Source of the DNA: Harmonia axyridis | Taxonomy: Eukaryota; Arthropoda; Insecta; Coleoptera; Coccinellidae | Assembly (NCBI RefSeq): GCF_914767665.1 | Contig: NC_059501.1 | Location: 39,656,501-39,720,500, forward strand | DNA: 64,000 bases | Reading direction: 5' to 3' | Shown: piece after piece, positions 35,135-49,230 of the stretch | Position numbering within the stretch: position 1 is the first letter of the stretch | Layout of the letters: the number at the start of each line of letters is the position of its first letter | The notes under the pieces: model-generated | Databases searched by the model: none | Seen by the model: the letters and a program-made list of their open reading frames with translations, nothing else | Told to the model about the DNA's origin: nothing | Position numbers and translations under genes: made by a program

Positions 35135-37112
35135 CTGTAATAGATTCAGAAATAATGATTGTGAAGCAAAAATAATAGTTTTTGATTAAATATGTGCATG
35201 AAAGGATTATTTGTTTCACTAGGCAGCGACTGCCGCGGCTGATAGTTCATAGCTGAGCGCCGAGCGTAGCGAGTCTAGGAATTCAGCCAAGGCAATCAAT
35301 CTACTTTGCTGCAGAGTTAAACATATAATTTTTTCTTCGTTTGTTTATAATAATATATGTAGGATATTATATCATTACAATTCCCTCAATCCTTTTATTT
35401 TTTCCTGTAGTGATTAATTAAACCAAATTTGATAGAAATCGCAATTGTTGGAAAGGTTGGTGGTTATGTGAATGTATATGTCCTTGATAATTATAGTTTG
35501 ACAACTTATGAAATATCTGATATTTTTTCGGAGAAATATCGGATATATTTATATTATGGACTGTGATAGCGACTTAGAACTACTTACTCCTCCAGAAATA
35601 AGGAAGGTGGCAAAAATATTGATTGTCAGAAAATGTAGAAGTTCAATTGGCATTGAGAATAATCACTTTGTTGCCTAGGCAGGAAAGTAGTTACGTGGCT
35701 GACAAGGCAGGAAAAGTAATATTCTGCTTATAATTATGTGTCTGCAAAATCAATATTTGCTGTCAATCGAAGAAAAAGTGTTTATTGCACGCGACGGCAC
35801 TTCCCAACTACTGCATACAATATTCACCTCTTTCGCGTACATGTAGTACTGATACTTAGTTTTACTATAGCTGCTTCAAATACTGATTTTGTTTTCTTCA
35901 ATCTTCAGGTGATGGAACTCGATTCAACTCAAATGACAGTTATTCCATTGCCTCGTTCTCCGAATCAATAGCTCTAGTATTTCGTCACAATCTGTAAATA
36001 ATGCTATTCGAAAATGTGTTTTCCAGTTGACTTCAAAACTACAGATTAGATCGAAATGTAACTTTTCATTTGGATATAGAATGACAATTTGAAGCATTAT
36101 CATGTTGATCGCTTAACCAGAATCAAAGAAAGTTCAAAAATACAAAATTTTGAGCTGATCGAAATTCATGATGAAGTTTGGAAAAGAAATACCACAAAAT
36201 TCCTCTGGAGTTATACAAGGATAACTTGATCGCTTAGTTGAAAGCCCTACTGAAATCGTTGAACTGAGTGAATTTATGCCCATATCCATTGAATCTCTGA
36301 TATCTATTGAAACCAAAGAAGAAGTATGTATGGCTTCGATGTAAAATACCTTCACATTTCAAAATATGATTATATAAATTTTCTAATAGAATCTCGATCA
36401 TATAAGGAGAAATGCTAATGAAAACAGGAAATTAAAGTGAACAGAATATCCCGAGCTAATTGACTGGAAACATAAAATCAACAAGAAGCATTTGCTTACT
36501 AAATTCCGATATCATTTATCGATCCATTGGCTTATGAATTATGATGCATTCCCCATTGAAATGGCGACTCTATGGAAAAGTGGTAGGCCGTGTTGTTGAA
36601 CTGCTTCAGACGTTAAGTGTTGTGTTAGTTTTTTAATGTTTGATTTTTAGACAGATTCCACAAATTCTTTTTCTTCTGAAGACATACCAATAGCATTTGA
36701 ATTATATGGTGAAATGATCCATGGAAATTGAATGTTACAGTAAAAAAGCAGGACCTTTTACGTATTTTGATATGACCAATTGAACATCTAAGAGGAAGGA
36801 AGAAAGAAGACGATTATTGAACATTTCGAAAAAATACTATAGACTATTTCGGGCCTGAGACTTCATCCACTTGAAAAATTATCCTTGAGTTACTTCCAAC
36901 TTTCTTTTCATATAATTTCAATAAAATACATCCTTTAAAATTTGTTCTGGCCTTTTCCTCTTATTGCCGATACTGCAAACATAAAGCGGAAAAAAGCAAA
37001 AAACAAATCAACAAAACCAAACGCTCATTAAGAAGAACAACCAAAATGAAAAAGAAAGAAAACCTCTATGAAGGGAGGAAATAGGTATTCTCAATACTTG
37101 AAAATTCATATA
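35135..37112. other. presumed first follistatin intron, nothing else recognised
   Basis: A short GC-rich patch at 35221-35285 (gccgagcgtagcgag) stands out from the AT-rich background; otherwise no gene. Confidence 0.4.
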
Positions 37113-37977
37113 ACAGGTGTTTTTTTTCGAGGTATATAACTTCAAGTTGGCATTACTGTTCAAGATGGCAACCGATTTAACAGCTGTCAAGTGATTTATT
37201 ATCAGTTTGGTTTGGCAATTCATCATGAATAGACTCACTCCTGAACAACGCTTGCAAATAGTGCAATTTCAATTTGAAAATAATGGTTCTGTGCGGAATA
37301 CGTATCGCGCACTACGTCCATTAGTGATGAAGCGCACTTCTGGTTGAATGGCTACGTCAACAAACAAAACTGCCGCATTTGGAGTGAAGCTAATCCTCAA
37401 GTATATGTCAAAACACCGTTACATCCAGAAAAACTGACTGGTGCGCTTTATCGGCTGGTGGAATCATTGGTCCGTACTTCTTCAAAAACGATGATGGCCA
37501 GAACATTACAGTCAATGGTGATCGGTATAGAGCCATAATTACTAACTTTTTCATTCCTGAATTGAACAACCATGATGTCCAGGAGCTGTGGTTCCAATAA
37601 GACGGCGCAACATGTCACACAGCTCGTGCCACAATCGATTTATTGAAAGACACGTTTGGTGACCGCCTAATTTCACGTTTTGGACCTGTGAATTGGCCTC
37701 CAAGATCTTGTGATTTAACACCGCTAGACTACTTTCTGTGGGGCTATGTAAAGTCATTGATCTATGCGGATAAGCCACAAACCCTTGACCATTTGGAAGA
37801 CAACATTCGCCGTGTTATTGCCGATATACGGCCACAAATGTCGGAAAAAGTCATCGAAAAAAAAAAAATAATGCCACAAGATTATCTTGCGGATAAATAA
37901 AATTCATGTCAATCGAATGATCCATCGTTGTTTTATTGGAATTTAAAGTTCTATAGCTCTAAAAAAAACACCCTTTA
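37113..37977 (+). mobile_element. DD41D mariner element, internally deleted
   Basis: Terminal inverted repeats (aggtgttttttttcgag… and, inverted, gggtgttttttttagag…). The start MNRLTPEQRLQIVQF leads through the helix-turn-helix to RALRPL. It then jumps directly to SDEAHFWLNGYVNK, so the DNA-binding linker is deleted. Remaining catalytic text: the Asp of SDEAHF, the Asp of FQxDGATCHTA (a stop sits at x) and the Asp of LTPLDYFLWG. Counting the residues between the second and third Asp gives 41, hence DD41D, the rosa-like branch of Tc1/mariner. A frameshift near 37440 and the stop make it inactive. Confidence 0.85.
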
Positions 37978-40900
37978 CATATAAGAAACTGTCGAACTTA
38001 AAGCTTCGACAAAAAGAATTGCACGATTAATCGAACCAAGAAATATCTTAAAGTTGATGGTTGTTAGGAATCAGGATTTAAAGTTTCACATACTTTGGGT
38101 GCATTATCTTGATCAATTCAAATTTATGATTTCTATTATACTTTGAAGGGCTGAGTATTTCATTATCTAGATAAGTGTATGTGGGGATTGATAAGACATT
38201 ATAATAGGCATCCCTTCACTATTTACTAGAAAAATGTTTATTTGAAGAAAAAAAGTTCAGAGTTATTTAAATTTCCGATTGAAATGTTGTTATTATCTCA
38301 GGACCTAATAGGCTTTCCAGCCTTCCCATACTTACATTTCGGTATTATATCATTAATGAAAGTACCTACTACGTTCTCCATTTGGCCATATTAACTAAAT
38401 CCCAGAAATTTTTGTGTAGGGCATCGATATTTATATTATGTGTGCACTTCAGTTCGCACTTATCAGTGCATGCATTTTTAAAAAGCGACTGAATTTTTGT
38501 TTCTTAATTTTAGACAGCGATTCAATATGATTCAATTATGTTTTGCAACTTTTCTTAATTCAATCTATTTCCAATTTGTAAGATTTCTTGAGCACTTATG
38601 ATCTCATTAAAGCGTTGCTTTTTCAATTTTTGAACATTTAGAACCGAACAAGCTATCGCTACTACCAGAACTGGTAAAGGCGGAATTCAAAGTGTCAAAT
38701 AAGAAACATTTCTTCTGTCAAACATTCCGTATAGAAGGAAGAAAAGCTCATCATCATTCCAGTATGTCTCTTTCATCTGAAAAATTGGATAAGATATTGA
38801 TAGACAGCTTTCCTCTTACAGATCTTCATAACCTCAGTTGAATTTCTTGGGATTTTATTGGTCCTGTCTCTATAGGTTGTGAAGTATTTCGAAGAATATA
38901 GTTATGTGCTGATTCCGGATATAAAAGGTCAATTGTTACGAACTCAGCTACTTCTTTGGCCAATCCTTGAAACTGGGGATTCAGTTATTAAGACTCATAG
39001 GACGTGCTGCAAAGAGAATTTTTTAATATACCCAAAATACCTAGTGCGACCATTTTTAGTATTTTACATCGATTTTCTGCAAATCCTTGACGGATTGGAA
39101 TATTCAAATTGGTTCTTTGGTGAATTTCGTATTGAGTTACACTATCGAGATACGTGACGAGCATATATGAATAAAATGAAATTCCATGAATTCACTGAAA
39201 AACCCAAATGTGTCAAAGAGACATATTTTTGGAAAATATTCCAAGAAAGTTGCACAAAACAACGGAGCTATTTGGGCGGAAAGATTTTCCGTTGTTCTAT
39301 TGGATGCCAATAAGAACAAACTAGTAATATGTCATAGCGATTCACGTTACAACAAAATAATAAACGCTATATGATAACTACTATCCATCCAAGCTGTGAC
39401 TGGATAAAATCACGAGGATCATATTTCAAGGAGGACCATAAAAATTGAATTGATCGATATTTGATGTAGGTCATTTTGTGATATGCAGATACATTTCTCC
39501 GTTTGTGTGGTTTTAAAATTATCGCTTTACTTGATTAGCTCTAATTTTAGCAATCTTACGTGTTGGCGCGAATTGACGACACATACTATTGCCGCCTGAT
39601 AACGAATTTGATTCGTGAACCACATCAAAAAATTTGTATATATTGTCTGAACATTATCTTGGAATTGGAAATCTTTGAAGTTGTTATAATATAATTCGTC
39701 GAAAAAGACCAGACATGAGACAAATGAATATATGGGTATTGCACCACTTCATCGAGATTCTGGACGAAAACTCAACAAAACTGATTGTACAACCCCTGTA
39801 TTTTACGGTGTGACCGAGACAACTTTTTTCCCAAAAAGTCGACTTAAAGACACTTGTTCACAGACAATAGAAAGTATATGTAAATAGTATATTATTTCAT
39901 AAGGAGGTGAAGTGTTACTTTTCATGGTGAGCCTGTGTTTACCCGCCGAAAGTAGTGAGGTGGCAATTGAAGGCAAGCCATGAAAAGACATTTTTCCTTC
40001 GAATAAAATATGTTATTTTTTTTCAAACGTGTTGAAATTCATTAAAATCTGGCGATCCACCTTTGAATAAGATTTATATTAACAATCGTTATAATTAATT
40101 GATCAATGGAAAATTTGCCTAGTTATGGTTGTCATGCTATAGTAATGTTGATAGACATCAAGTTTAATAGTTGATAGTTATCATTGCTAGGCTACACTTT
40201 TCCCTCCGGCGCGGCGGATGAAAAAGTAATTTATCGTTGGCATAGCAACACTTTGTCCTCTAGCGGAGGAAAAGTAGAACTTTTCGATGATCTTGTCAGT
40301 CAAAATATGACGTTGTTTTGAACGTTTAAAAAAAAAAGAATTTTACGGATGGTCGAATCTTGAATTTTTCAATACACACAGATAAATACTATATATTTCA
40401 TCAATCAGTTTCCGGTTAGTAACTTGATAAATATTAATGGGAAAATTTTTCGACATTCAACTGCAGATCTTCTGCGAGTTTTCCTAATGTATTCAATCCT
40501 TCAAAACCAAAAGCTCTTATCCACGAAATATCTTCGTTGCATAACTCCATATCGAATAAACTAGGCTCATCTTCATATTAATGGGATTCGAATCCAAAAA
40601 CTATCGCATCCCCAACAAAACTCGTGAATAATTCATGAATTTTCAAACATTCCTCGCTGACGGAATTCCAAAGTTTTATTTCAGATACAAAACACTTACC
40701 TAACTTTAAATTCTGCGAGATATTTCCTCATTCTTATTCATGGGAAATTCACTTCTTTTTCGTCATCCCATTTTCTATTTCAATTCATTTTGGATATTAT
40801 CAGCTAGAGGACTGAAAAACTTTCGTACCTTTATTTTTCCATTTATCTTATAGAAGTTTCATCAAATAAAAATCTCATTCAGAAATATCATTTTTTTTTG

Positions 40901-43109
40901 TCTTCTTGGTGGTGATATTATGCATATAATTATATATTGGCAGATATTAAAGGAATTTGTTACGAGTATTCACTTTTGGTCGTAGATGGCTGTTTTCCGT
41001 TGAATAGTGTGAATTCCCTTGCGCAAATGTCAAATTCCTGGAACTTTAATATTTTGTGCTCTTGAGGTCCGATTCTGATGAAATTCGGTATAACTTTTCA
41101 TATTAGTTCTACATGGTGCCATGTGCACTCATCTAAATGAGCAAATGAGAAATATCTTGAGACGAGAAATTATTGCGCCACATTCGGTTCTTCGAAAAGA
41201 TCAGTTTATCATTTCGTCACAATTTCTGTAATTCTCGAATTTTGAGACGGAAATGGTCAAAATAGCTGTTGACGAATCCGTCCTCAAATTCCATTCTATG
41301 AGCCCATCCATCCAACCGTATATACCTATGATAACTTTCGACACTTGATGAAAGTTTCTCCTCCTGAGCCAATGTTGGATTCGTTAATGGGCAAAATCCG
41401 AGTAGGATAGCCGTTTTAAATTTTATTATTTTGTTATTCTCCACCAAAATAATTCTCTCAAAAATTGAGCCCGCAAATGTGCCATTCATTTTTTTCTAAC
41501 TTTTCTAGAGGTTCTGAGATCCTCTCACACCCGATACATATAAGTTCTGCATAACATATGTTAAAACCGGCAGAAATCCAATTGATCATTTACAATTGGG
41601 AGTTTGTGTTTTTGAGCTGAAGATATTTCCAAAAACACCAAGAGATCTAAACAACGGAAAAATGACATTTTTTCAGACAGTTTTCAGATTTAAAATTCGC
41701 ATCAAAACTCGTAGAAGTGTCATGACGTCGCTAGTGATGTCAAACTGTAGTAGCGGACCTTGAAACATTATTATTAACATGGGGAACGGAAATCGCCTTG
41801 TAACTGATGCATTTGTTTTGATGCCAACATTTGTCATTCCTTGTCTGACCCGACACTATAGCAGTAGCGTATCATAATTTTATTAATTTCGAAATTATCA
41901 ATTCATGCTCAAAAATAGTTTACAATGTGATTTATTCATGAAAATTCAATGTTTTTCTCAGTTTAATGATTTAGCTATCGTGTAGTTATGAAAAAAGGAT
42001 CCCTGATAAAGCATTCAACAATCAAATCAGGATTCTTTACACCTATGGCTCGCACACACAATCGGTTAGCTCGATTGTGATTGGTGACACTAAACTTCCA
42101 TCTGTCTTGTATTCGGGATCGAACACAAATGTTTACTTTCCGTTCCTTTTTCAGATTTTTTATTCTAAGTTTGATTCTTTCTATAGTATTTTAGTATATC
42201 TATATCTATAGTATTTTAGATATCTTAATCCTATCAATAGACATGAATGAAACTTTTGATGCCATTCATTGCCTTAAATTATTGAAATTGGGCATATATT
42301 TTCAAAAAGGTTGTTTTTTAATGAGTTACATGACAAATTTTGTCGGTGAGTTAATAAATCCCCCTGTATATAATGTGATTTATGAATGAGAATATCTTTC
42401 GAATCGTAATATTTTCAAAAGAGCAAATTTAGTCAGGTCAATATTTACCTACTCACAATGGTGGGTGTGAAATAAGTAATTGTTTCTAGCAGATTTCGGT
42501 TGTCCAGACATGAAAAAAAAAACAATTTTGCCAACAGAAGTGTGAATTGAAAACGATTACTGACGTTGAATTTCCACAAAAACCAGTAACGAAAAAAACC
42601 TGAATGCACTCAAGGTAAACAGAATGCGAATAATTGTTGCGATTTTTTACGATCCCATAATTCGGCGAATATTTCGCAGTTTATATGCTTTTCGGGGCAT
42701 AAATATTGACCGAAAGACGGGCAAATTTACTCATCTATATAATTTTATAGCTTTTGGCAGACGTGTAATTAATTGAACCAACATTCGAAGAATCCGACAT
42801 TTATTTTCATCCTGAGGGTTTCATGCATTGGGAAAAAAGGTACAAATCCAAAGAAAAATTGGGAGTAATAAAAAATGTTTTAATTATTTAGCTTTCAAGT
42901 CAACCAATATGAAAGAAAGCTTTGTCAACAATTTTATCTCGAAAAGTCATTTTATACCAATCTGAAGAACTTTGGTTTTATATTTTTCTGCCAGTCTCTG
43001 ATGATGATTTGATTCGATGAAATGTTTTTAGGGTATTCGGATTGGGTGATGAGGCATTCCATAGAAATAGGATGTGAATGTCAGTGGGCAAGGCTCACGT
43101 ACACACATG
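37978..43109. other. long stretch without a recognised gene
   Basis: AT-rich. Small inverted repeats lie at about 39919-39985 (cttttcatgg / ccatgaaaag) and 40190-40280 (ctacacttttccctccg / cggaggaaaagtag). 41210-41500 shares motifs with other non-coding repeats in the window. ORFs here are short and show no family resemblance. Confidence 0.4.
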
Positions 43110-44358
43110 AAAGGACCCCGCACGTTTAGTATGGGAAATGGCTTTCCGTGAATTTGGCTGAATTTTTGATATGTTGTAGTTCTTGATGAACTGATCAGAA
43201 AAGTCCCTAGCCACAAAGCTCAAAAATGGACAGTTTTCGAGATATGGAGCTTTGAAAATGGATTTTTTGCAATTTTCGGGGTTTTTGCTCATCAATCGGG
43301 GAGCTCTCATTTCTGGTTTTGATGGAATTTGGATGTTCGGCGGCCAGAACCCGACTGAGAAATGATCTTCCTTGGTTATATTAGGCACCGCCATCGATAA
43401 TTTTTTATACACTGCTCCACATTGGCTATGAAATGAGATACAAAATCCAAGATCTTCCATACATCTTTTCATGCCACAAGATGACGCCAGAATAATTCAC
43501 ATGACCGAGAAACGACATAAAAAAAAAAATTATTTTCAAGAATTCGTGGGTTAATATCAGAAGTTCCGTTCATAGTTAGCTTCCAACACTTAGATTTCTA
43601 TATTCTACCCGTATAGTACTATATTGCATCAAAACTGCAGACATTTTTACGGATTCGTTTGTCTTTGAGATGCTATCATCAATTTCGAGACATTCTGAGG
43701 AAAATGTCTTGGCACCCCATTGTCAGATTATCGAGATTTGTGAGAAACAAATCAGATATCATATGTGAATGACATCAATAGTGATCACAATTGTTATCCC
43801 TGAGGATATATGATTATGATTTTCCCATTTTCCCCCATTACAGCTCGCGATGCCTGGTTATGAAGATTTCGGCTAACATATTTGATATTATTGGACATCA
43901 GATATATGAGGATTCAGTTATTATGTTCTCTCTTGAGAAAATCTCACAATATGTCGTTTCTCGGTCATGTGAATTATTCTGGCGTCATCTTGTGGCATGA
44001 AAAGATGTATGGAAGATCTTGGATTTTGTATCTCATTTCATAGCCAATGTGGAGCAGTGTATAAAAAATTATCGATGGCGGTGCCTAATATAACCAAGGA
44101 AGATCATTTCTCAGTCGGGTTCTGGTCGCCAAACATCCAAATTCCATCAAAACCAGAAATGAGAGCTCGCCGATTGATGAGAAAAACCCCGAAAATTGCA
44201 AAAAACCCCTTTTCAAAGCTCCAAATCTCGAAAACTGTCCATTTTTGAGCTTTGTGGCTCAGGACTTTTCTGGTCAGTTCATCAAGAACTACAACATATC
44301 AAAAATTCAGCCAAATTCACGGAAAGCCATTTCCCATACTAAACGTGCGGGGTCCTTT
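43110..44358. mobile_element. foldback element with 409-bp inverted arms
   Basis: Arms 43110-43518 and 43951-44358 are inverted copies with few differences, spacer about 430 bp. Both arms carry a related open frame beginning MKRCMEDLGFCISFHSQCG, 125 codons in the left arm (minus strand) and frameshifted in the right (plus strand). The peptide matches nothing I know and may be incidental to long terminal repeats. No transposase in the spacer. Confidence 0.8.
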
Positions 44359-44749
44359 CCAAGACCAAAATATCTGGCGTTATTATCATCGAACTACCTC
44401 ATAATGCATAGGTTTGAGTTGATTGTTTTTTCGAAACCACGGAGAAGAAAAATATCGAAAATCCGGGAAAACCCGTAATTTTTTATTGACAGCAGATCTG
44501 ACAGAGTATAAGTATCACGAAATTTCAAGCTTCTTGCCAATTTCATATAAATCACGTAACCAGAAACAGAAAATCCAAGCATATCAAGCTCAAGATCGAA
44601 GCTAACCAATATATTAGGTAATAACAGCAGATCCGACTAAGTTGAAATTTAATGAGTTTTTTTAGAATAACTTGCCGAATGTTCTTATCGAATTTCAGGA
44701 AGATGACATCATCAGAACCCCCATCTGTCAGTGCCAAGCCAGTGCTTTT
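44359..44749. other. no recognisable gene
   Basis: Contains a gcagatc(c/t)gac(t/a)… motif repeated near 44491 and 44629; nothing coding. Confidence 0.35.
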
Positions 44750-44995
44750 CTGATAGTTATGGAATTTAAAAATTACACTGCGGTTAAACTTTATAATAGA
44801 CTACCCCAAGAATTTAAAACGCTTCCATTCACTCAATTTAAAGGGAAGGTGAAAAATTTGTTACTCAAGGAAACAATTTACGACTTGAGGTAATTTTTAT
44901 CTTGAAATGTTATGAAATAGTTCAAAGTTTGTATAAAATACGTCCTATGTTATATACATATTTGAACATTTTTGCTGTTGTGACTTACCATGTAA
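44750..44995 (+). pseudogene. LINE 3'-terminal coding fragment
   Basis: YTAVKLYNRLPQEFKTLPFTQFKGKVKNLLLKE is the stereotyped C-terminus of jockey/CR1-type ORF2 (K/LYN.LP…FK.K.K..L). It is followed by a short 3' UTR ending at an atttattt repeat that it shares with the next fragment on the opposite strand. Confidence 0.65.
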
Positions 44996-44999
44996 TATT

Positions 45000-45305
45000 T
45001 ATTTATTTATTTATTAAACGGCAAGCCAATTTACAATTAAACAGAAAGATACAAAGTAAAATACACGTGCACACATTAATGTAATCATAGGATGAAAAAA
45101 AAAACCAAAAACAACAATTATAGCCTTCCAACAGCTCTTCTAAAGGAAGCCAAGGGTGAATCAAACAGCTCAAGTTTGTTGCTGTGAGCGTTTGCTGATC
45201 TCATTGCCTTATTGAGAGACTCATTTTGTCCATAGTTTGTTCTGCAGAAAGGAATCTTGAATGATCTTGATGGAGCATTTTTATGCTTGTATCTCTACAT
45301 GCCAT
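45000..45305 (-). pseudogene. LINE 3'-terminal fragment, opposite strand
   Basis: The minus strand reads SRSFKIPFCRTNYGQNESLNKAMRSAN…KLELFDSP, the common C-terminal tail of jockey-type LINEs. The aataaataaata 3' tail lies at 45000-45016. It meets the plus-strand fragment tail to tail. Confidence 0.7.
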
Positions 45306-46959
45306 AAATAAATAGTAAATAGTAAAATAGTAAAAGATTGAGAATATTATTTCGATTTCGGAATTACTAAACCAAACTAAACCGAATCATGAAGTATGTT
45401 ATGTTCAACAGAATTAGCGGGAAAATAGTAGTGCAGAATATAATAATAAAATAGGGAGATATGAGCACAACAATATTCAATTGAAAAACATTAAAATATT
45501 AGGAATTATCAACCTTCACGATGGGAAAAGTCACCATAAGAATGAAAGAAATCTTTGATTTCACATCAAATGCTCAATGAGCAAAAGTTGATGGATTGTT
45601 GCTTTTGATAATGAAAACAAAAAAATGTTTAAGATTATTTTTGAAAATATTTGCACTGGAAATTGAATTTCCACAGGAAGATTTGGTCCAAGAGAAGAAA
45701 AACTTTTGCTTCTATTACTTTGGCAGGCATCTTCAGCGGTTTCTAGGAAGACTTTCGATTTTTCCGAACTGAATGTCGATTCTATCCTTATGCGGTATTT
45801 ATATTTTTTCCGCAGGAAGGGTCGAAGCTTTGTTGTTCATCGCCTCCACTTCCGACAGGTTTAGTTGTAGTAAGATATATTGCAGGCGCTATGCTGTTTA
45901 CTCCTTTTGTTGATGTTATTTGAATGTTCGTTTAATTCATAAAGGACCCTACTTGATCAAAGCAATCTTATATGAATATTATAATTTTGACATCATTGTG
46001 CTAAAACCTTTTTTTTCTTTTTGTTATATCTACTTTCTTGTGTAGAAATACAGTTTCAACTAACAAAATATTAAAACTAACCAAAAGAAACATTGATTAT
46101 CCATAACTTTACAAAGTGAATAAACAGTTATGAAATTGAATAACTGAAGCAACATTGAAAGAAAAAGTTTCTCTTGTTAGATGTACAGAGATAGCAATCT
46201 CAACAGGTAGTCATACATTCTTTCTTTTACTATCCTATGAAATAAAAATGCAAATCAAGATTTACAATTGAAATAATTAGAATTCTTCTTCCAGTTGATG
46301 TTGACTCTAACCAATACTTGATTACTTTGGAATATAAAATTCTAATGAGTCTACTTGATGGAAGCAATCTAATATAATTCTCGAAATTATGATATCATTG
46401 TCCAAAGCCTTCTTTTCCTGATATATCTCTTTGATATATACTCTGTCAAATGGATATACAATTACAACCAACCAAAAGTGAAATAAATGATCCAAAATTG
46501 TACAAATTGAGTAAACGAATGTAAATGAATTGTTCTCAAATACAAGTTAGTGAAATGAATATACTTGTTGTAAGTTTTCAGTATTTCAATTGTAAAAATT
46601 GAATAAATAGCATTATATGTTTTGGAATATAACTAGATCTAACCAACAACTAAAGTGTTTTCATCTGGAAAATTCAAAGTCACTAATGAGAAAAAATTGT
46701 ATTGAAAATACAAAAATTCTGAAACGTACGTCTATCTTTATGTTAATTCAATTCATTAACTGTTTACCCAATTTGTACAGTTTGGTTGGTTTTAATATTT
46801 TTTTGTCAGTTGGAATTGTATTTCTAGACAAAAAGTATGTATCTAAAAAAGATATATCAGATAGCAAAGATTTTGGCAAAATGATTTTAAAAATGTTGAT
46901 ATTTGTATATTTTATTGCTTCCATATTCATTTGCGAGTAATATAGGTCTCTTCCATCTG
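45306..46959. other. no recognised gene
   Basis: AT-rich. The 107-codon plus-strand ORF at 46617-46940 has two hydrophobic stretches but no motif and a composition expected of AT-rich DNA. Confidence 0.35.
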
Positions 46960-47070
46960 GAATAATTAATGCTGAACTTGTTACAGCCGCAATTGAGCAC
47001 TGGCGTTCCAATGTTTCTTTGCTTCGTCGATTATAAGAAGGCCTCCGATAACATCGAAGTAACACCTTCT
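46960..47070 (+). pseudogene. RTE-like reverse transcriptase fragment
   Basis: The frame reads …PMFLCFVDYKKASDNI, matching the RT motif A region CFVDYKKAFD of RTE-type LINEs. Only about 35 codons remain. Confidence 0.6.
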
Positions 47071-47377
47071 ATATCATTTCAAAAATAGAATGACAAGCTC
47101 AAATATGATTAGTTTCTTCAGATCACTTTATACCGTACAAGCACTGGTGAAAATTAAGAATATGGAGTTTTTCTTTAATTTAATGAAGAAACAGGTTGTG
47201 CCGCTGGTACAGACAATTTTTCTCGAAATCTTCTCGTGAATGGTGCTTCTAGAGAATAAAGGCAATTCAAGAAACTCATCATTATTTGAACTTGCCACTC
47301 CAGTTTTGAATTCATACACTCTGAAAAAAGTGTAACTTTAAATTGTGCTTTATACACATCGCAAAATATACTATTTC

Positions 47378-47812
47378 CTAAGTGTGGAAATTGATGTTTT
47401 TCCGCAAGAGACTGCAGTTCAAGTTGTCGAGTGCGGAAAAGGCAATTTCCACATGAGTTAGGAACAATATTTTCCTACTAGCGTAAATAAAACACTTTCA
47501 TGGATATTTTTCGTTTTGATACCGACTGACGTTATATGACGTTATATTTTTGTGCGCCCAAGTCGCATAGAGAAACGTTAGAATTTTATGATTGGCACAT
47601 AGAGACATGCCAAAATTTTATGATTGATGCGACTCTTCAATATTTTCGTGCGGAAAAAACTATTCACTTCCCCACGCATATGCGTGCGGAAAGTGAATAG
47701 GAGGGCTTTATTCCGCACGAATTTGGAAAAGTACTTCTTTCCAATGGTTAATGCGTATGAAAAGTAAAACTCTAGTAAAACTCTACTAGAAACGCTAGTA
47801 GGAAAAAATATT
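47378..47812. repeat. hairpin plus MITE with cctactagcgt terminal repeats
   Basis: 47378-47462 is a palindrome (cctaagtgtggaaattg … caatttccacatgagttagg). Next to it, 47466-47812 has inverted ends aatattttcctactagcgt and its complement, 347 bp, with internal tgcggaa hairpins and no transposase. Confidence 0.65.
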
Positions 47813-48549
47813 TTCAAAATTTCTTCATTTGCAATCTTAAGATGATATCCGCGTCTGTGGTGGGCCACTCGGTATATTTTCTTTGGGAAATTCTGATGAA
47901 GAGAACCCAAAACATAACTCATCAATACATGAATCTACTGAAAAAAATTAAAAAGCATTATGAAAATACTAAACGAACTCAAACTGAAATATTATTAGAG
48001 CTTGTCAAGTGCATTTGCAGTAGAACCGATGCTATTCCTAACCAAATTAACAATACGAAATAAAAGAAACACTGTATTATAGTCTTTGGCGTTTTATCTA
48101 ATGGCGCGTGTTATTGAAGTGATCAGGAAGATGTCATCGATTGAATTCCTGCTGTCATCCGCACATTGAAGTAGTCATAAAACCGAATTTACGAACCGGT
48201 TACATAATCTACTGTTATAAATATTAACCGTTTGTCATTTACGACTACTGGATTATTGGCTGAGCGAAATTTGCATACATTTTTCGGTCACGCGAATCAA
48301 AATAAAATTCCTGAGTGGGAGTAGGTATATGGTTCGTAAATGCATTTCGTAGGTGCTGAATTTATAACAGAGTATTACATGGAAGTTTCAGTTAACCTCA
48401 GTTATATGTTCCATATGAATTGTTTCAATTTCATTTGCGTGCATACCATTCGATACTTCTGTGTTATTATTATTTCATTTTGCTATAATGTTACATAGGC
48501 GTAGAACTTTGCTTCCGCCGTTTTTTTTTCCGAAATTCGAGGCTTTATC
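47813..48549. other. no recognised gene
   Basis: AT-rich spacer. Confidence 0.4.
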
Positions 48550-49230
48550 ATGAAAAAATTATTATATATTTATGATTCAAAGTATCGTCCATCGCTGGCT
48601 TCTACTTTCTCCCATCTTTCGGGCAGCGTGCGAATCCCGCGTTGAAAAAACTGGTCATCTTTTGAAGCGATTCACGAATCGGTCCAATTTTTTACTTCTT
48701 CATAAGACCGGAAGTGCTGGTCAGCCAGGCCGTGTGCCATTGATTGGGGTAGAACTTCCCTTTCAACGTTTCCAAGTATTGCTTGAACACTTTCGCAACA
48801 TGGGGTCGAGCATTGTTATGCTGTAAAATCACTTTATCATGCTCGGCTCAAACGCATTAATTGCGTTCGATAACGAACGCCTTCGATTGTTTCAGTCGGT
48901 TGAACAGTCATTGTTGAACGGTGCGCCGTTCAACATCTCTTGGCTTCAACTCGTAAGGCACCCAATTACCTTGTTTCTGAATCATTACCATGTTTTCCAG
49001 GCGTTTTGAAATGACTTCTTGCGTCTCTTCTATTGATTCTGTCAATTGCATTTGATACGAATCTTGATCAAGTAATGCATCTTCGAAAACCTTCTTTCCA
49101 CCGGTCTTCGACGTCAATCATTGTTCTTGAAACGTTGAAACAACTCTCGGCTCGTTCTTTCATCAATAGCGGTTATTGAGCGCATTCGATGAGCCTAAGC
49201 CGCAGATTTCTTCATATTAAAGTAGAGAAT
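48550..49230 (-). pseudogene. mariner transposase remnant
   Basis: Minus-strand, multi-frame text of a mariner transposase. DERTSRELFQRFKNND-like linker text sits near 49150 and a region with HAWLTSTSGLMKK near 48720. The C-terminal …FARCPKDGRKWKPAMDDTL lies near 48610, typical of the end of mariner proteins. Stops in every frame. Confidence 0.72.

Noticed and set aside
36134..36355. Follistatin signal-peptide exon
   Set aside because: No hydrophobic signal core and no phase 1 donor.
45000..45016. Satellite array
   Set aside because: The atttattt run is only a LINE tail, too short for a satellite.
46617..46940. Membrane protein or chemoreceptor exon
   Set aside because: Two hydrophobic runs but no family motif; typical of chance ORFs in AT-rich DNA.
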